Shown piece by piece: positions 1-12,195 of a DNA stretch of 64,000 nucleotides (its first letter is position 1; each line of letters starts with the position of its first letter). The position numbers were made by a program, and so were the translations under genes. Location of the stretch: NCBI RefSeq assembly GCF_023065955.2, contig NW_026622863.1, positions 41,646,177 through 41,710,176 of the forward strand. Direction: 5' to 3'. This stretch comes from Ursus arctos. Taxonomy: Eukaryota; Chordata; Mammalia; Carnivora; Ursidae. Below the pieces are notes generated by a model. It was not told where the DNA came from, searched no databases, and saw only the letters and a list, made by a program, of their open reading frames with translations.

Positions 1-50
1 GGCTTGTGGTTTTCTTAGTTTTCTGTTTTCGTATTTATGTTTGTTTGTGT

Positions 51-170
51 TTTATTTTTTTAAGTTTATTTATTTATGTAAGCAATCTCTACATCCAACA
101 TGGGGCTCAAACTCATGACCCCATGATCAAGAGTTGTATGCTCTTCCAGCTGAGCTAGCCAGGCACCCTG
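51..170 (-). mobile_element. CAN-SINE, short form
   Basis: AATCTCTACATCCAACATGGGGCTCAAACTCATGACC to GCTAGCCAGGCACCC, reverse orientation, lacking the CT-rich middle. Confidence 0.8.
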
Positions 171-676
171 TGTTTTAAATACCACATACTTAAAAATCTT
201 TGTCCTACTGAATTGATGTTACACCTTAATATACAGTAGACTTCTGTAAAATGATATCTGCATCTGTTTCTGAACTTTCTATTCTGTTCTATTTGTACTG
301 TGTGTATATTCAACAGTTCTACAATGTTTTCATTATTAAGTCTTCAGACTAAAACACAACACGACATCTGGTATGGTTATTCTTCCACTGTTCTTTTTTA
401 TACGCTTCCATGCAGTTCTTGCTTGTTTATTTTTCCATATCAACTTTAAATTTAATATATATAGATCTAGAGGAAAAAACTGGCATTTTCATGGGGGCCC
501 ACATAATGAGTTTGTAATGAAATAAGAGAATATATATATGATGCTTTTGAGTGCTCCCATCCAAGAATAGGAGGAAACATTGTTTAAATGTATTTCTGTT
601 ATTTAGGAGAGTTTTACTGTGCCCTTCATAAATTTTGCTAATTTCACATTGTTTTTTGCTTTAAAAATAGAAGCTT

Positions 677-845
677 GGGATGCCTGGGTCATGCAGTTGG
701 TTGTGTCTGACTCTTGGGTTTTGGCTCAGGTTGTGATCTCAGGATCCTGGGATCAAGCCTGGCACCAGGCTCCGTGCGCAGTATGGGATCTGCTTGGGTT
801 TCTTTTTCTTTCTCTCTCAAATAAATAAGTAAATCTTTAAAAAAA
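677..845 (+). mobile_element. CAN-SINE
   Basis: GGGATGCCTGGGTCATGCAG to AAATAAATAAGTAAATCTTTAAAAAA; diverged copy inside old L1. Confidence 0.9.
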
Positions 846-1145
846 TGCTTAATTCCAATATGAAACTATTGTTTTTGTATATGAAGGCTAGTGATTTCTG
901 TATATTAATTTTATATCCCCCTACCAAACTGAATTCTCTGGTTGTAGATTCTTACTTGATTTTCTTGAGTTTTGCAGAGATACAATCATTATGTGTAAAT
1001 TCTGTTAGCTTTTTACCCTCTTTCCCAAATTTTACGTATCTAACTTTCTTCTGTATCAGCTAATAGTAGGATTGGTGATAAGCACATCCTGCCCCCTGCC
1101 AGCTTTAACAGGAATGCCTCCAGTGTTTCCTCCTTAGTTCCTGCC

Positions 1146-1632
1146 TTTTTTTTTAACTTTTCATTTTAATTTGTTAGTTAATATACAGTGTTATATTAGT
1201 TCAGCTGCACAAAATAGTGATTCAAGACTTACATACAACATCCGGTGCTTACCACAAGTTCAGTCCTTAATCCCCATCACCTATTTAATCATCTCCTCAC
1301 CCATATCCCCTCTGGTAACCCTCAGTTTGTTCTCTATAGTTAGTCTGTTTCTTGATTTCTATCTTTCTTTAAACCCTTTGCTTGTTTGTTTTGTTTCTTA
1401 AATTACATGTATGAGTGAAATCATGGTATTTGTCTTTCTCTGACTGGCTTATTTCACTTAGCATTATACTTGCTAGATCCATCGATGTTATTGGCAAGAT
1501 TTCATTTTATTTATGGCTGAACAATATTCCATTGTACATATATATCACATTTTTATCTGTTCATCAATCAATGGACACTTGGGCTGCTTCCATATTTTGG
1601 CTATTATAAATGATGCTGTAATAAAAGGTTCC
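1146..1632 (-). mobile_element. L1 3' end fragment (minus strand)
   Basis: Plus-strand text (TTTGTTAGTTAATATACAGTG ... CAGTTTGTTCTC ... ATGGCTGAACAATATTCCATTGTA ... GGACACTTGGGCTGCTTCC) is the reverse complement of the L1 3' UTR and ORF2 C-terminus, the same region as at 47045-47560. A T run at 1147-1156 marks its A tail. It sits inside older L1 sequence. Confidence 0.85.
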
Positions 1633-1789
1633 TGGCTTTTAGACTGCAATATATCTATATAACAATTCCTATTTTATGGAATTAAAAAAATCGGGTTTTG
1701 AATTTGTCACGTGCTTTTTGAACATTTGTGATTTTTTAGTTAATCATATTAACTATCCTTTCATTTAAAATAAATCCAACTGGGACACA

Positions 1790-2150
1790 CCATTGAATAA
1801 TGGTCCAAAGTGTTCGTGTCCTAATCCCCAGAACTTCATAGGCAAAGGCACTTTGCAGATGTGATTAAGTTAAGGATCTTGACGTGGGGAAATTATTCTA
1901 GGTTATCCAGGTGGGCCTAGTGTAATCATAGAAAGAGGAAGGCAGGAGAGTCAGAGGAGATGTAATGATGGAAACATGGTAGAGAGATTTGAAGATGCTA
2001 TGCTGCTGGCATTGAAGATGGAGGAAGGGTCATGAGCCAAGAGAAGAAAATAGATTCTTCCCTACAACTTCCAGAAAGAACACAGCCCTGTCAACACCTT
2101 GATTTTATCATAGCAAGGTCTATTTTGGATATACCTACTAAATTACCTAT
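1790..2150 (+). mobile_element. MLT1-type MaLR LTR (plus orientation)
   Basis: GTTCGTGTCCTAATCCCCAG, CTTTGCAGATGTGATTAAGT, GATTATCCAGGTGGGCC-like text and CAGCCCTGTCAACACCTTGA occur in the order of the MLT1 consensus as I remember it. The 3' quarter is lost or diverged. Confidence 0.75.
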
Positions 2151-2639
2151 TACAATACCTGAATTTTGTATCCTGAATAATTATTGAGCTACTTTGCTAG
2201 AAAGTACACTACTGGTTAGCTTTGACTATGAAAAAATAGATTGGAGCACCGGACAAAAAGTTTCACTGAACAAAAAAGAATAGTCATCTTTGGGTAGATG
2301 TGTAATACTATGAGTGAATATGAAGTTAAACATCCTATAGCTTTATTGAAATGGGGGCAAAAAAGAGCAGCCACAGGAGGGAATGGTCAACTGTGGTGGA
2401 AATATCTTTATATTTAAGGGTAAAGACAATGGAAGACTGCAGTCACCTTTTCTATTTATACATTTAACTGAGCTTGTTTGGATCAACTTCATTTCCATCT
2501 GAAAGGAAATTGTTGCAGGAAAACATGTATTTAATCACTATAGGAAAAGGACAAGCAAGTTATAATGGAAGATGTGAGAGGTTATAGGCAATGAGCCATG
2601 CATAATAACTATTGCATAATTATGGTAAAGAGTATTTTG

Positions 2640-2830
2640 TTTTTTTTAAAGATTTTGTTTATTTGACAGAGAGAGACAGCCAGCGAGAGAGGGAACACAA
2701 GCAGGGGGAGGGGGAGAGGAAGAAGCAGGCTCCTAGCGGAGGAGCCTAATGTGGGGCTCGATCCCAGAACGCTGGGATCACGCACTGAGCCAAAGGCAGA
2801 CACTTAATGACTGTGCCACCCAGGTGCCCT
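2640..2830 (-). mobile_element. CAN-SINE with 16-base TSD
   Basis: Perfect target-site duplication GGTAAAGAGTATTTTG at 2624-2639 and 2831-2846. Confidence 0.95.
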
Positions 2831-2968
2831 GGTAAAGAGTATTTTGATAAGCATCTTCCTCAATGATTTATCTTTGTATTATTTACTTTTATTATTTTTC
2901 TTTATTAAATCCAGTGATTCAGTTATTCTATAGTTAAACAATTACTGTATCCTCAGCCCGTTTCTTTC

Positions 2969-3084
2969 TTTTTTTTTTTTTAAAGATTTTATTTTTAAAT
3001 AATCCCTACACCTAATGTGGGGCTCAAATTTACAATCCCGAGATCAAGAGTTGCATGCTCCACCGACTGAACCAGCCAACCATC
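2969..3084 (-). mobile_element. CAN-SINE, short form
   Basis: AAAGATTTTATTTTTAAATAATCCCTACACC to GAACCAGCCAACCATCT; the AATCCCTACACC variant lacks the CT-rich tail. Confidence 0.85.
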
Positions 3085-3173
3085 TAGCCCTTGTTTCTTA
3101 ATAGTGAATAAAGTGGAGTTTGGTTTAGCCATGGTAAGTTTGAGGTTACAGAAATAAAGGAAAATAAACGGAG

Positions 3174-3304
3174 GGGGTGCCTGGGTGGCTCAGTCAGTTA
3201 AATGTCTGACTCCTGATTTTGGCTCAGGTCTTGATCTCAGGGTCTTGAGTTTGGGCCCTGCATTGAGCTCCACACCTGGCATGGAGCCTACATTTAAAAA
3301 AAAA
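3174..3304 (+). mobile_element. CAN-SINE, short form
   Basis: GGGGGTGCCTGGGTGGCTCAG to GGAGCCTACATTTAAAAAAAA. Confidence 0.9.
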
Positions 3305-3689
3305 TGGATTAACAAATTAGAAAAGTAATGAATATGTAATTGAAAACAGTGAAATAAGATCAAAGCACAAGATGTTAGAATACAGAATAATGGACATGGA
3401 ATTAGGTAGGTTCTGACTGTACAGCCTCTCTGAAGAAATGACTTTTAATCTTGAGAGAATAAGAGGGAGAGACTTTTAATCTTGAAATCTTGAAGAATGA
3501 GAGGGAGCCAGTCCTACAAGGAGCTGTATCAGAGGATCACGGGGATGAAACACCATATGGGAAATGATGTTTTCCCAGGGAGAAAACTGCCCATTAAATT
3601 TCCCCATCTTGTCATTATGAAAACTTCCAAACACAGATAAGTTGAAAAGGATAATGAACATGCATTTACCATCCAATCCCCACTCAGTT

Positions 3690-4290
3690 TAAAAGCTAAC
3701 AGTTTGTCATATTTGTTTTATCTTCCTATAATTTTCTACATAACCATAACATAATCACACCTTCTAAAATATGTCAAGTGATGCATGTTCAAATTTTCCC
3801 AGTTGTCCCAAGATTGACTTTAATAGCTATATATTTTTCTTTTTATTTAGCATCAATTCTAGGTTCATAAATTACATTTAGTTGATATGTCTCTTTTAGT
3901 CTAGTTTTGTTCTCTACCTTTATTCCTCTTTCCATGATGCTGGCTTTTTCTTCTTAGAGGCCATGCAGTTGTCTTGTAGGGTGTTCCGTATTTTGGGTTG
4001 TTGTGCTTGTTTCCTAATGTTGTCATTTAACTTATTCTGCCATCTACATTGGAAATTAAGTGTAGAGAGAAGATTGAGTTTGGGTTAAACAATTTTGCAA
4101 GAATATTTCACAAATAATGTTAAATATTTTGTGTTGTCATATATTAAGAGGCACATGTTGATACCATGTGGCTAAATTTGATCATATGGTTAAGGTGATG
4201 ACTGTCAAATTTCTCATTTTAAAGGTCCTTTTTAATCCTTACAATTAGAAAGTAATCTGTGAAGTGATTCTAACCCCCTCTTGGAAATTT
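3690..4290. repeat. Probable ancient interspersed repeat, family not named
   Basis: Text such as TGTTCAAATTTTCCCAGTTG, GTTGATATGTCTCTTTTAGTCT, CATTTAACTTATTCTGCCAT and AAAGTAATCTGTGAAGTGAT matches a widespread old mammalian interspersed consensus I recognise but cannot assign confidently (LINE-like). No coding potential. Confidence 0.4.
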
Positions 4291-4299
4291 ATATTTTAT

Positions 4300-5172
4300 T
4301 TGTTTGATTTAAAGGGAAGACCAGAGTTGAAATAGGACATCATTCAGATATGAGTGATAATGAGTTGCTATATATCAAAACCTGTAGGAGGTGATCAAAA
4401 AGTAATTTTTGGAAAGTCATCTTGTGGGAAATTAGTACTCTTTGATAAATGCGGGAGATGAAAATTTAGGGCCAGAATTTTGATTTGCTTAACAGTCACC
4501 ATCTAACAACTGATTATTGCCCCACATGATTATACTTATAATCCTAGTTCTAATACAGTGTCTTTCACATAATGGAGAGTTGATAAGCTGTCAAAGCAAT
4601 CCAAACCTAAGAAACTAGGAAAAGAACAGATTAACCTAAACCCAGCAGAAGGAAACCATTCATACAGTTAGAAGTATGGAGGAAGAATAAAACATTTATT
4701 TTCTGTGGAAAAAACACTGATCTAAACTAGACTTATAATTTGATCAATGTAAAGATGAGAAATACAATGGCTTTAATAAGGTGGCATACATATATTTATG
4801 GAGAGTTTTAAAATAGCATGGTAATACTATGTATATAAAATATTTTTTTTTTTCAAATTGACTCAAAGTAGAAATTGGCCTGGTCTAAAAAATGTAGTGG
4901 GAAAATGAAAATTTGGTTCAAAATCTCTCTTTTAAAAAAATACTTAAGTAACCAGGTAAAAACTGCAGAGATAATCTGTAAAAGAATTTTACAGGCTAAT
5001 TCTATGAGGCTAACAGTCTGAAACAATACTGGATGAGGACGGTTTCTAAAAAAAAAAAATCTAGATTTATGAATATGAATACAAATACCCTAAGGAAAAC
5101 AGTAGCAATGAAACCGAGAATTGAGGAAATAATGATTTGAGAGCTAGAACTTTGCTTATTGGTCACCATTTT
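4300..5172. other. Intergenic, nothing recognised
   Basis: AT-rich single-copy-looking DNA without long open frames, repeats or splice-framed exons that I can identify. Confidence 0.5.
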
Positions 5173-5189
5173 AAAATTTATGTAATTTT

Positions 5190-5386
5190 GGGGCGCCTGG
5201 GTGGCACAGTGGTTAGGCGTCTGCCTTCGGCTCAGGGCGTGATCCCGGCGTTATGGGATCGAGCCCCACATCAGGCTCCTCCGCTATGAGCCTGCTTCTT
5301 CCTCTCCCACTCCCCCTGCTTGTGTTCCCTCTCTCGCTGGCTGTCTCTCTCTCTGTCAAATAAATAAATAAAAAATCTTTAAAAAA
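5190..5386 (+). mobile_element. CAN-SINE, young subfamily, 17-base TSD
   Basis: GGGGCGCCTGGGTGGCACAG with CGGCGTTATGGGATCGAGCC; TSD AAAATTTATGTAATTTT at 5173-5189 and 5387-5403. Confidence 0.95.
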
Positions 5387-5483
5387 AAAATTTATGTAAT
5401 TTTATGATTGCACTCTATTTACAGCTTCTTAAGCAAGATGTATCCAAACTCAAGAAGTTTAAAAAAAAAACCCAAAAAACGGA

Positions 5484-5690
5484 AGGGCATCTAGGTGGCT
5501 TGGTCGGTTGAGTGTCTGGCTCTTGGTTTTTGGCCTGGGTCATGATCTTGGGGTTGTAGGAGTGAGCCCCACGAAGGCCTCTGTGCTGGGCGGGGAGTCT
5601 GCTTGGGACTCTCTCCCACTTCTTGTCCCTCTGCCTCTCCCCTTGCTCACACACTCTCCCTCTAAAATAAATAAATCTTAAAAAAAAAAA
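5484..5690 (+). mobile_element. CAN-SINE
   Basis: AGGGCATCTAGGTGGCTTGG to AAATAAATAAATCTTAAAAAAAAAA. Confidence 0.9.
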
Positions 5691-6260
5691 GAAAGGAAAA
5701 AAGAGAACAAGCCAATACCAGTTAAGATAGAATTAGTATATTCCTCCCTGTGTCTCCTGCTGAATGCAATTAAAATCCTAGAGAGAATGTATGGGCAGCT
5801 ATTAGAGAAACGTGAAAGTAAATTTTAGTAGACTGGAGAAGGAAACCAGAATTTGGAAGTTTGACTAATCTGGTGGTTAAGTGTTCTGGCCTAGAGCAGA
5901 ACTGTGCATCAAGCTCAAATAGAAACCAAGAGAGGCTGTCTCTGGTTAAATGAGGGGGAGAGGAGGATTTTGTGGGGTAATGTGTAAGAAATTTATGTTG
6001 TTTTTGTTTTCTTTCTGGTCTCAGCCCAGGCAAACACTAGTCCTGAAAGCTGCAATCCTGTAGTGGGCAGGTGGTGATTGCAGCAGCTACCAGCAAGTAC
6101 TTAAACCCTGAGGAAGGGGAATCCTACCTTATTAGTGAAAGTCTGTTTTGAATAGAATAGAGGAAATCCCATTACTTTTCTCCTCTTTATTCTCTTACTG
6201 TTTGGCATTGGAGGAAGACCTAGCTGTGGGAAGGGCACAGCAGAATAGGAAAACTAAAAG

Positions 6261-6374
6261 GGGTGCCTGGCTGGCTCAGTCTGTAGAGCATGTGACTCTT
6301 GATCTCTGGGTCCTGAGTTCAAGTCCCAGGTGGGCTGTGGAGCCTACTTAATAATAATAATAATAATAAATAAA
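6261..6374 (+). mobile_element. CAN-SINE, short form
   Basis: GGGTGCCTGGCTGGCTCAGTC to GGAGCCTACTTAATAATAAT; near-TSD AGGAAAACTAAAG / AGGAAAACCAAAG. Confidence 0.9.
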
Positions 6375-7155
6375 AAGGAAAACCAAAGCTCTTTAGATCT
6401 AACTAGGTCAGGAAGAGGACCTCTGGGAACTAGAGAGTTCTGGGGAGAGAGAGGCGAGGAGGCAACTTAGTCAGGGGTCCCGTGAGGTGTATGGACTTGA
6501 GGAGCCCTCTCAAGCTGTACATGTGTAGATCTGACACTAGGCAGCATACCAAAGGCCTTGAGAACTGAATCAGAAGATAGATATCTCATCATCTGAATCT
6601 CAGAATGGATAGTGGGTGAAGCACACATTAAGCATAAAAACACTGCAAATCCTTTGAAAACTGAACTGACATTGGAGCCTCAAGGCACAGAAAGTGGTTT
6701 GGAACTTGCATGCTGAATGAATGTAAATAAACTGCCTGTTAAAACAAACCAAAATTATCAACTTCCATAGGATTTAAGCTAGGCCAAGAGAATCAAATTA
6801 TTCAAAATGTCCAAGAAACAAAATGTATGCTACATACAAAGAATGAGGAAAATTTCAATTCACAGTGGGTGGGGGGTGGGGAAGACCCAGCACTGAGGTC
6901 ACACATGTTAGAATTACCAAAGACTTTCAAACAGCTATGAGAACCATGTTCCAAGAAGTAAAGGTGACCACTCTTGAGAGAATGACTAAACAGAGAAATA
7001 GAAGGTATAAAAAAAGAACCAAAAGTAAATTTTAGAACTGAAAAATAATAAAAATTAAAACTTAATGGGCTCAATAACAAAATGGAGAAAACAAAGGAAA
7101 GTTAATAAGTGAATTTGAACATACATCAATAAAAATTATCCAAAATAAGAATTCT

Positions 7156-7310
7156 AAAAAAGATTTTATATATTTATTTTGAGAGAGAGAGAGGGAGAGA
7201 GGAAGGGAGTGCTGAGCAGGGAGCCCGACATGGGGCTTGATCCTAGGACTCCAGGATCATGACCTGAGCTGAAGGCAGATGCTTAACTGACTGAGCCACC
7301 CAGGCACCCC
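7156..7310 (-). mobile_element. CAN-SINE in L1M
   Basis: AAAAAAGATTTTATATATTT to GAGCCACCCAGGCACCCC. Confidence 0.9.
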
Positions 7311-7499
7311 TCCAATATAAAAGATTAAAAAACTTTAACAGAAACCTCAGGACCTAAGGGACAATACCAAGAAGTTTAACACTTGTGTCGTTTGAATTGT
7401 AGAAGGAGAGAAGAAAGTGCAATGAAGAAATGAAATAATGGCCAGAAACCTACCGAATTTGGCAAAAGATATAAACTTACAGATTCAAGAAAGATTATA

Positions 7500-7947
7500 C
7501 AGGCATGCCTTGGGTTATTGTGGGTTTGGTTCCAGACTACCCCAATAAAGTATATCACAATAAAGAGAGTGAAATGAATTTTTTGGTTTCCCGGTGCATA
7601 TAAAAGTTATGTTTACACTACATTAGTATGTTAAATGTGCAATAGCACTGTGTAAACTAAATACATACCTTAACTAACACTTTATCACTAAAAAATGCTA
7701 ATCATCATCTGAGCTTTCAGTGAGTCATAGTCACTGATAACAGATCACTACAACAAATACAATAACAATGAAAATTTTGACGTAAGAATTACCAAAATAT
7801 AACACACTTTGTGTGTCTACATGAAGTGAGCAAATATTGTCAGAAAATTTTTGGCACCAATAGACTTGTTCAGGACTGACTTGCCACAAACCTTCAATTT
7901 GTAAAGAATGCCTGATCTGCAAAGCTCAATAAAATGATGTATGCCTG
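7500..7947. mobile_element. Tigger1-type nonautonomous DNA transposon
   Basis: Terminal inverted repeats CAGGCATGCC (start) and GTATGCCTG (end) are flanked by TA on both sides (7498-7499 and 7948-7949), the Tc1/mariner target duplication. Inside, GGTTTGGTTCCAGACTACCCCAATAAAG at the left and CCACAAACCTTCAATTTGTAAA at the right match the two ends of Tigger1. The transposase core is missing, so this is an internally deleted copy of about 450 bases. Confidence 0.9.
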
Positions 7948-8198
7948 TAATCCCACAAAAGGATAAACTAAAAAGAAACCTTTGCTGAGACAAACCATAA
8001 TAAAACTGCTGAAAATCAAAGGAAAAAAATCTTGAAGGCTTCCAATGGAATACTGATACATATAGGAGAACAATACCTTTTATAACAAAATTTCTCATCA
8101 GAAAGTATGAATGCTATGGGTAGGTGGAACATTTTTAAAGTACTTTTTAAAAGTACTTTAAGGAAAGCACTGTCAATCTCCTAGTCTTTTCAGTGAAA

Positions 8199-8380
8199 AT
8201 ACCCAGGGTCATGAGATCAAGCTCTATGCCCTTGGGCTCCACCCTGGCTGGGGAGCCTGTTGAAGATTCTCTCTCTCCCTCTCCCTCTGCTCCTCCCATG
8301 CCCGCCCCCTCCCGCCGCCTCCTCCCTCCCCATTTGTGCTCTCTTTCTCTCTCTCTCAAATAAATCTCTTAAAAAAAAGA
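8199..8380 (+). mobile_element. CAN-SINE, 5'-truncated
   Basis: Begins at CCCAGGGTCATGAGATCAAG, lacking the first 60 or so bases; expanded CT/CCG-rich middle; ends CAAATAAATCTCTTAAAAAA. Confidence 0.8.
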
Positions 8381-8439
8381 AAATTAAAAATATATAAAAA
8401 TAAAGTTTCCAGACAGAAAAATAAATAAAAGGAAAAGCT

Positions 8440-9540
8440 GACCTATACATTTGAGAAAATATTTGTAAACCATCTACCTGGATAATGGATTAATATATAA
8501 AAGACAAGGAATTTATACAACTCAATAGCAAAAAACCTCGAACAGCAAAAATCTCAATAGTAAAAAGTCGGTAAAGGACCTGAATAAATACCTTTCCAAA
8601 AAAGACATAGAAATAGCCAACATGTACATGAAAAGGTGCTCAACATCACTAATCATCAGGAAAATGCAAATTAAAATCACTATTAGATATCACCACATAC
8701 CTGTTAGAACAGTATTATCAAAAAGGCAAGACTTAAGTGTTGGTGATGATATGGAGAAAAGGGATCCCTTGTACATCACTGGTGGGAATGTAAATTGGTA
8801 CAGCCACTAAGGAAAACAGTATGGAAATTCATCAAAAAAGTAAAAATAGTATTATATGATCCAGAAATTCCATTTCTGGGTATATATCCAAAGGAAATAG
8901 AATCAGGATCTCAAAGATGTATCTGCACTGCCATGTTCCTTGCAGCATTACTCAAAGTAGCCAAGATATGGAAACAATCTTAAGTATGCATCTATAGATG
9001 AACGGATTAAGAAGATGTGGTATATGTGTACACTCATAAATACAAGTAGTGTTCAGCCATGAGAAAGAAGGAAATCCTGCCATTTGTGACAACATGGATG
9101 GACCCTGAGAGCATTATGCAAGTGAAATAAGTCAGAGAAAGACAAATACTGTATGATCTCACTTATATGTGGAATCTAAAAAAGCCAAACTTAGTAACAG
9201 AGTGAGAATGGTGGTTGCCAGAAGCTTGGGATGGGAAAAGTGGGGGAGATACTGGTCAAAGGGTACAAAGTGCTAGTTATGAGTAAGTTCTGGGAATCTA
9301 ATGTACAGCATGGTGACTGTAGTTAATCCTGAATTATGTAATAGACAGTTGCAAAGAAAGTAGATTAACTGTTTTCACCACACCCACAAAAAGGTAATTA
9401 CATGGAATGATGGAGATGTCAACTAACCCTTTGTGGTAATCATTTCACAATATATACATGTATCAAATAATCACATTGTACACCTTAACTTACCCAATGT
9501 TATATGTCAGTTATACCTTGGTAAAGGCAGGGGATATATA
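8440..9540 (+). mobile_element. L1 ORF2 C-terminal and 3' UTR fragment (plus)
   Basis: Coding relics (MKRCSTSLIIRKMQIKITIR from 8622; a TGGGTATATATCCAAAGGAA motif near 8877; ACAACATGGATGGACC near 9092) and the 3' end TTGTACACCTTAACTTACCCAATGTTATATGTCAGTTATA near 9477 give the order of an L1 3' kilobase. Stops and frameshifts are frequent. Confidence 0.85.
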
Positions 9541-9544
9541 TGTG

Positions 9545-10047
9545 TATATATAAAATAAATGCACAAAGCAAAAACTGATAAAATGAAAGAAGTAGATAAA
9601 ACCAAAATTAATGTGGGAGATTTTAACATTTATCTCTTACCTATTGATAGATCAACAGACAAGAAATCAAGGTACAGAAGAATTCAATGCCATCTAAACA
9701 ACATCTATAGATGGACAGCAGAGTATGTATTCTTTTCAGTTGCATGTGGAGTGTTCACCAAGATAAACTATATTCTGGGTCATAAACTGAATCTTCATAA
9801 ATGTAAAAGAATTGAAATCATGCCAAGCATTTTCCTTACCAAAATGGGATTAAATAGAAAAAAAATAGCAAAGATATTTAGCAAGTCCACAAATACTTGA
9901 AAATTAAACAACTGACATGTAACCAGTCCAGGAGTCAAACAGGAAGTCTTAAACGAAATTAGAGTATATTTTCAACTGAACAAAAGTTAATGTTAATTAA
10001 TAAGATGTTAATTTATAAGATACAGCCACAGCAGTACCAAGAGGGAA
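9545..10047 (+). mobile_element. L1 ORF2 endonuclease-region fragment (plus)
   Basis: A 113-codon open piece (9559-9900) contains TKINVGDFNIYLLPIDRSTD, then YRWTAEYVFFSVACGVF and INYILGHKLNLHKCKRIEI, which are the L1 endonuclease GDFN...DRST and SxxHGT...DHILGHK regions with mutations at the catalytic positions. It follows directly after a separate L1 3' end, so it is an independent fragment. Confidence 0.8.
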
Positions 10048-10227
10048 TTTTTTTAAAAGATTTTATTTATTTGTCAGAGAGAGAGCATAAGCAGGGGCAG
10101 TGGCAGGCAGAGGGAGAAGCCGGCTCCTCGCTGAGCAATGAGCCTGACGCGGGAATCAGTTCCAGGGTCCTGGGATCATAACCTGAGCCGAAGGGAGACA
10201 CTTAACTAGGCCACCCAGGAGTGTTCC
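10048..10227 (-). mobile_element. CAN-SINE
   Basis: TSD CAAGAGGGAA on both sides; right end decayed (GGCCACCCAGGAGTGTTCC). Confidence 0.9.
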
Positions 10228-10599
10228 CCAAGAGGGAAATCTTTAGCAACCAAATGGGTTGGTGTCAGAGTAAGTATAATATAGAGTTAAGATCTTCACC
10301 ACCAGCCAGGCTAACTAGGCCATTCTTTTCTATGGTGAATATGGATGGCAAATGAAGAGCAGTAAAAAGGCATTCTTACCTCTCTCAGCCAGGGAGGTAT
10401 GAAAAGGAGGCTGGGAGGGTGCCAGAACTCCCACTCACACATAATAGTAAGGAGGACTCCTCCTCCCCCCCACCCCCCACCCCCCCGTTGGTGGAGGCTG
10501 AGTGAGAAACCTGTGTTTCTATCTCCCACCTGCCATAACAAGATGGCACACCCCCTTCCCATGTGAGTGGAGTCAGAGAATGCCAGCTTAAACAAGGTT

Positions 10600-11440
10600 T
10601 AAATAAGATTTAGAATCTTAACACACAATGTCCACATTTTAACTGAAAATCCATCATCATAACAAGTACCAGGAGAATCTCAAATTGAGTGAAAAATATT
10701 CAAAAGAGTATCGAGATGACAAAGATATTAGAATTATCTCATAAATACATAAAACTTCATAAAAATGCCTGAAACAAATATACTTGAAACAAAAGAAAAA
10801 AGTCTCAGCAAAGAAATGTGAAGTCCAGAGAAGAAAATAGATGTAAAAAAGAAACAAAGGAAAATTAACTGAGAAGTATGATAATGGAAATAAACTTAAT
10901 AGATGTGCTAACAGCATAAATGGAGGAGACAGAGGAAGGAATCAGAACAACAGAAATTACCCAATCTGAATAATCAAAAATAGACTGAGAAAAGAGTGAA
11001 AAACAACTCAGGAACCTGTGAGACTATAATACAAGATCTAACATTCCTCACATTGAAGTCCTGAAAGGAAAAAACAACAGGACTGAAAAAGTATTCAAGG
11101 AAATAATGACTGATAATTCCCCAATTTGGCAAAAGACCATAAACAGATTCAAGACACTAAGTAACAAGCCTCTCCCCATCCCCGCCCCCAGTCATGTCAC
11201 ATCATAGTCAAACTTCTGAAAACTAAGGACAAGATAAAAATCTTGAAAGTAAGAGAAATACCACCTTACATTTGGAGGGGGAAATTCAAACAAAAGCAGA
11301 TTTCTCATGAGAAACCATAGAGGCTGGAAGAAGGACATTTTAAAGCACTGAAAGAAAAAATTCCAAATTCCAAATCCTATATCCAGAAAAAAACCCCACA
11401 AAACCAAACAAAAATGTGTGTAATCAAGAGTAAAGGGAAA
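10600..11440 (+). mobile_element. Old L1M ORF1-region fragment (plus)
   Basis: CAAAGATATTAGAATTATCT, GAGACAGAGGAAGGAATCAG, CAGAAATTACCCAATCTGAA, CTGAAAAAGTATTCAAGGAA and ATTTCTCATGAGAAACCATA are L1M ORF1 text in consensus order. Frames are broken. Confidence 0.65.
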
Positions 11441-12195
11441 CAATATCATCAGTCATTAGGAAAATGCAAGTCAAAACCACAATGAGATACCACTTTACAA
11501 CCGCTGAGATGGCTCTAACTAAAAAAAAAAAAAAAAAAAAAAGAAGAAAGAATAATAATCAGTAGCAAGGATGTGGAGAAACTCTTGTGGTGAAGTTGCT
11601 ATAGAAAACATTATGGCAGTTCCTCCAAAAAAAAAAATATATAATTATCATACAACAATTACGAATGAATTTAAAGTAGGGACTAGAACAGATATTTGTA
11701 TGCCAAAGTTCATGGCAGCATTATTCATAATAGTTAAAAGGTAGAAGCAAACCAGATATCCATTATTGGATGAATGGAAAAGTAAAATGTCGTGTATACA
11801 TACAACGAACATGTAATTTGGCCTTTAGTAGGAATTAAGTTCTGACACATGCAACATGGATGAAGCTCAAAGATACTATGCTAGGTGAAAGAAGCCAGAC
11901 ACAAATGGACAAATATATGATTCCATGATATGAGGTACCTGGAACAGTCAAGTTCATAGAGACAGAAAGTAGAATAGTAGTTACCACTGGCTGGGAGGAA
12001 GTGGTAATAGGGAGTTAAATGTTTGATGGATACAAAGTTTCAGTTAGGGATGAGGAAATATTGGAGATGGATAATGGTGATGGTTGCAAAACAGTTTGAA
12101 TGTACTTAATGCCATTGAGCTGCACACTTAAAAATTGTTAAAGTAGTAAATTTTACATTAAGTATATTTTGCCACAATTAAAACATTTTAAAAAA
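11440..12195 (+). mobile_element. L1 ORF2 C-terminal and 3' UTR fragment (plus)
   Basis: Starts at GGAAAATGCAAGTCAAAACC, continues ATGGCAGCATTATTCATAAT, TACAGAAAGTAGAATAGTAG-like text and ends GCACACTTAAAAATTGTTAA then TTGCCACAATTAAAAC, the 3' end of older L1. An A24 run at 11520-11542 lies inside. Degenerate. Confidence 0.8.

Larger units (their letters stand above)
180..1790 (-). mobile_element. Old L1M fragment (minus strand), interrupted
   Basis: Pieces at about 190-660, 850-1110 and 1633-1790 resemble reverse-complemented L1 ORF2 (for example GTTTTTGTATATGAAGGCTAG and GTGGGCA-like spacing, and TTTGAACATTTGTGATTTTTTAGTTAATCA). They are broken by a SINE at 677-845 and the younger L1 3' end at 1146-1632. 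Divergence is too high for reliable frame assignment. Confidence 0.55.
6770..8140 (+). mobile_element. Old L1M ORF1-region fragment with nested Tigger and SINE
   Basis: CCAAGAGAATCAAATTATTC, TTTTAGAACTGAAAAATAAT, GGGCTCAATAACAAAATGGA, TTTGGCAAAAGATATAAACT and ATTCTCATCAGAAA-like text follow the order of the L1M ORF1 coding region. A SINE (7156-7310) and a Tigger MITE (7500-7947) split it, and the L1 text resumes on both sides. No frame survives. Confidence 0.65.

Noticed and set aside
5190..5270. tRNA-Lys-like sequence at the start of SINEs as tRNA genes
   Set aside because: The heads keep Pol III box-like text but do not fold as a full tRNA and are joined to SINE bodies.
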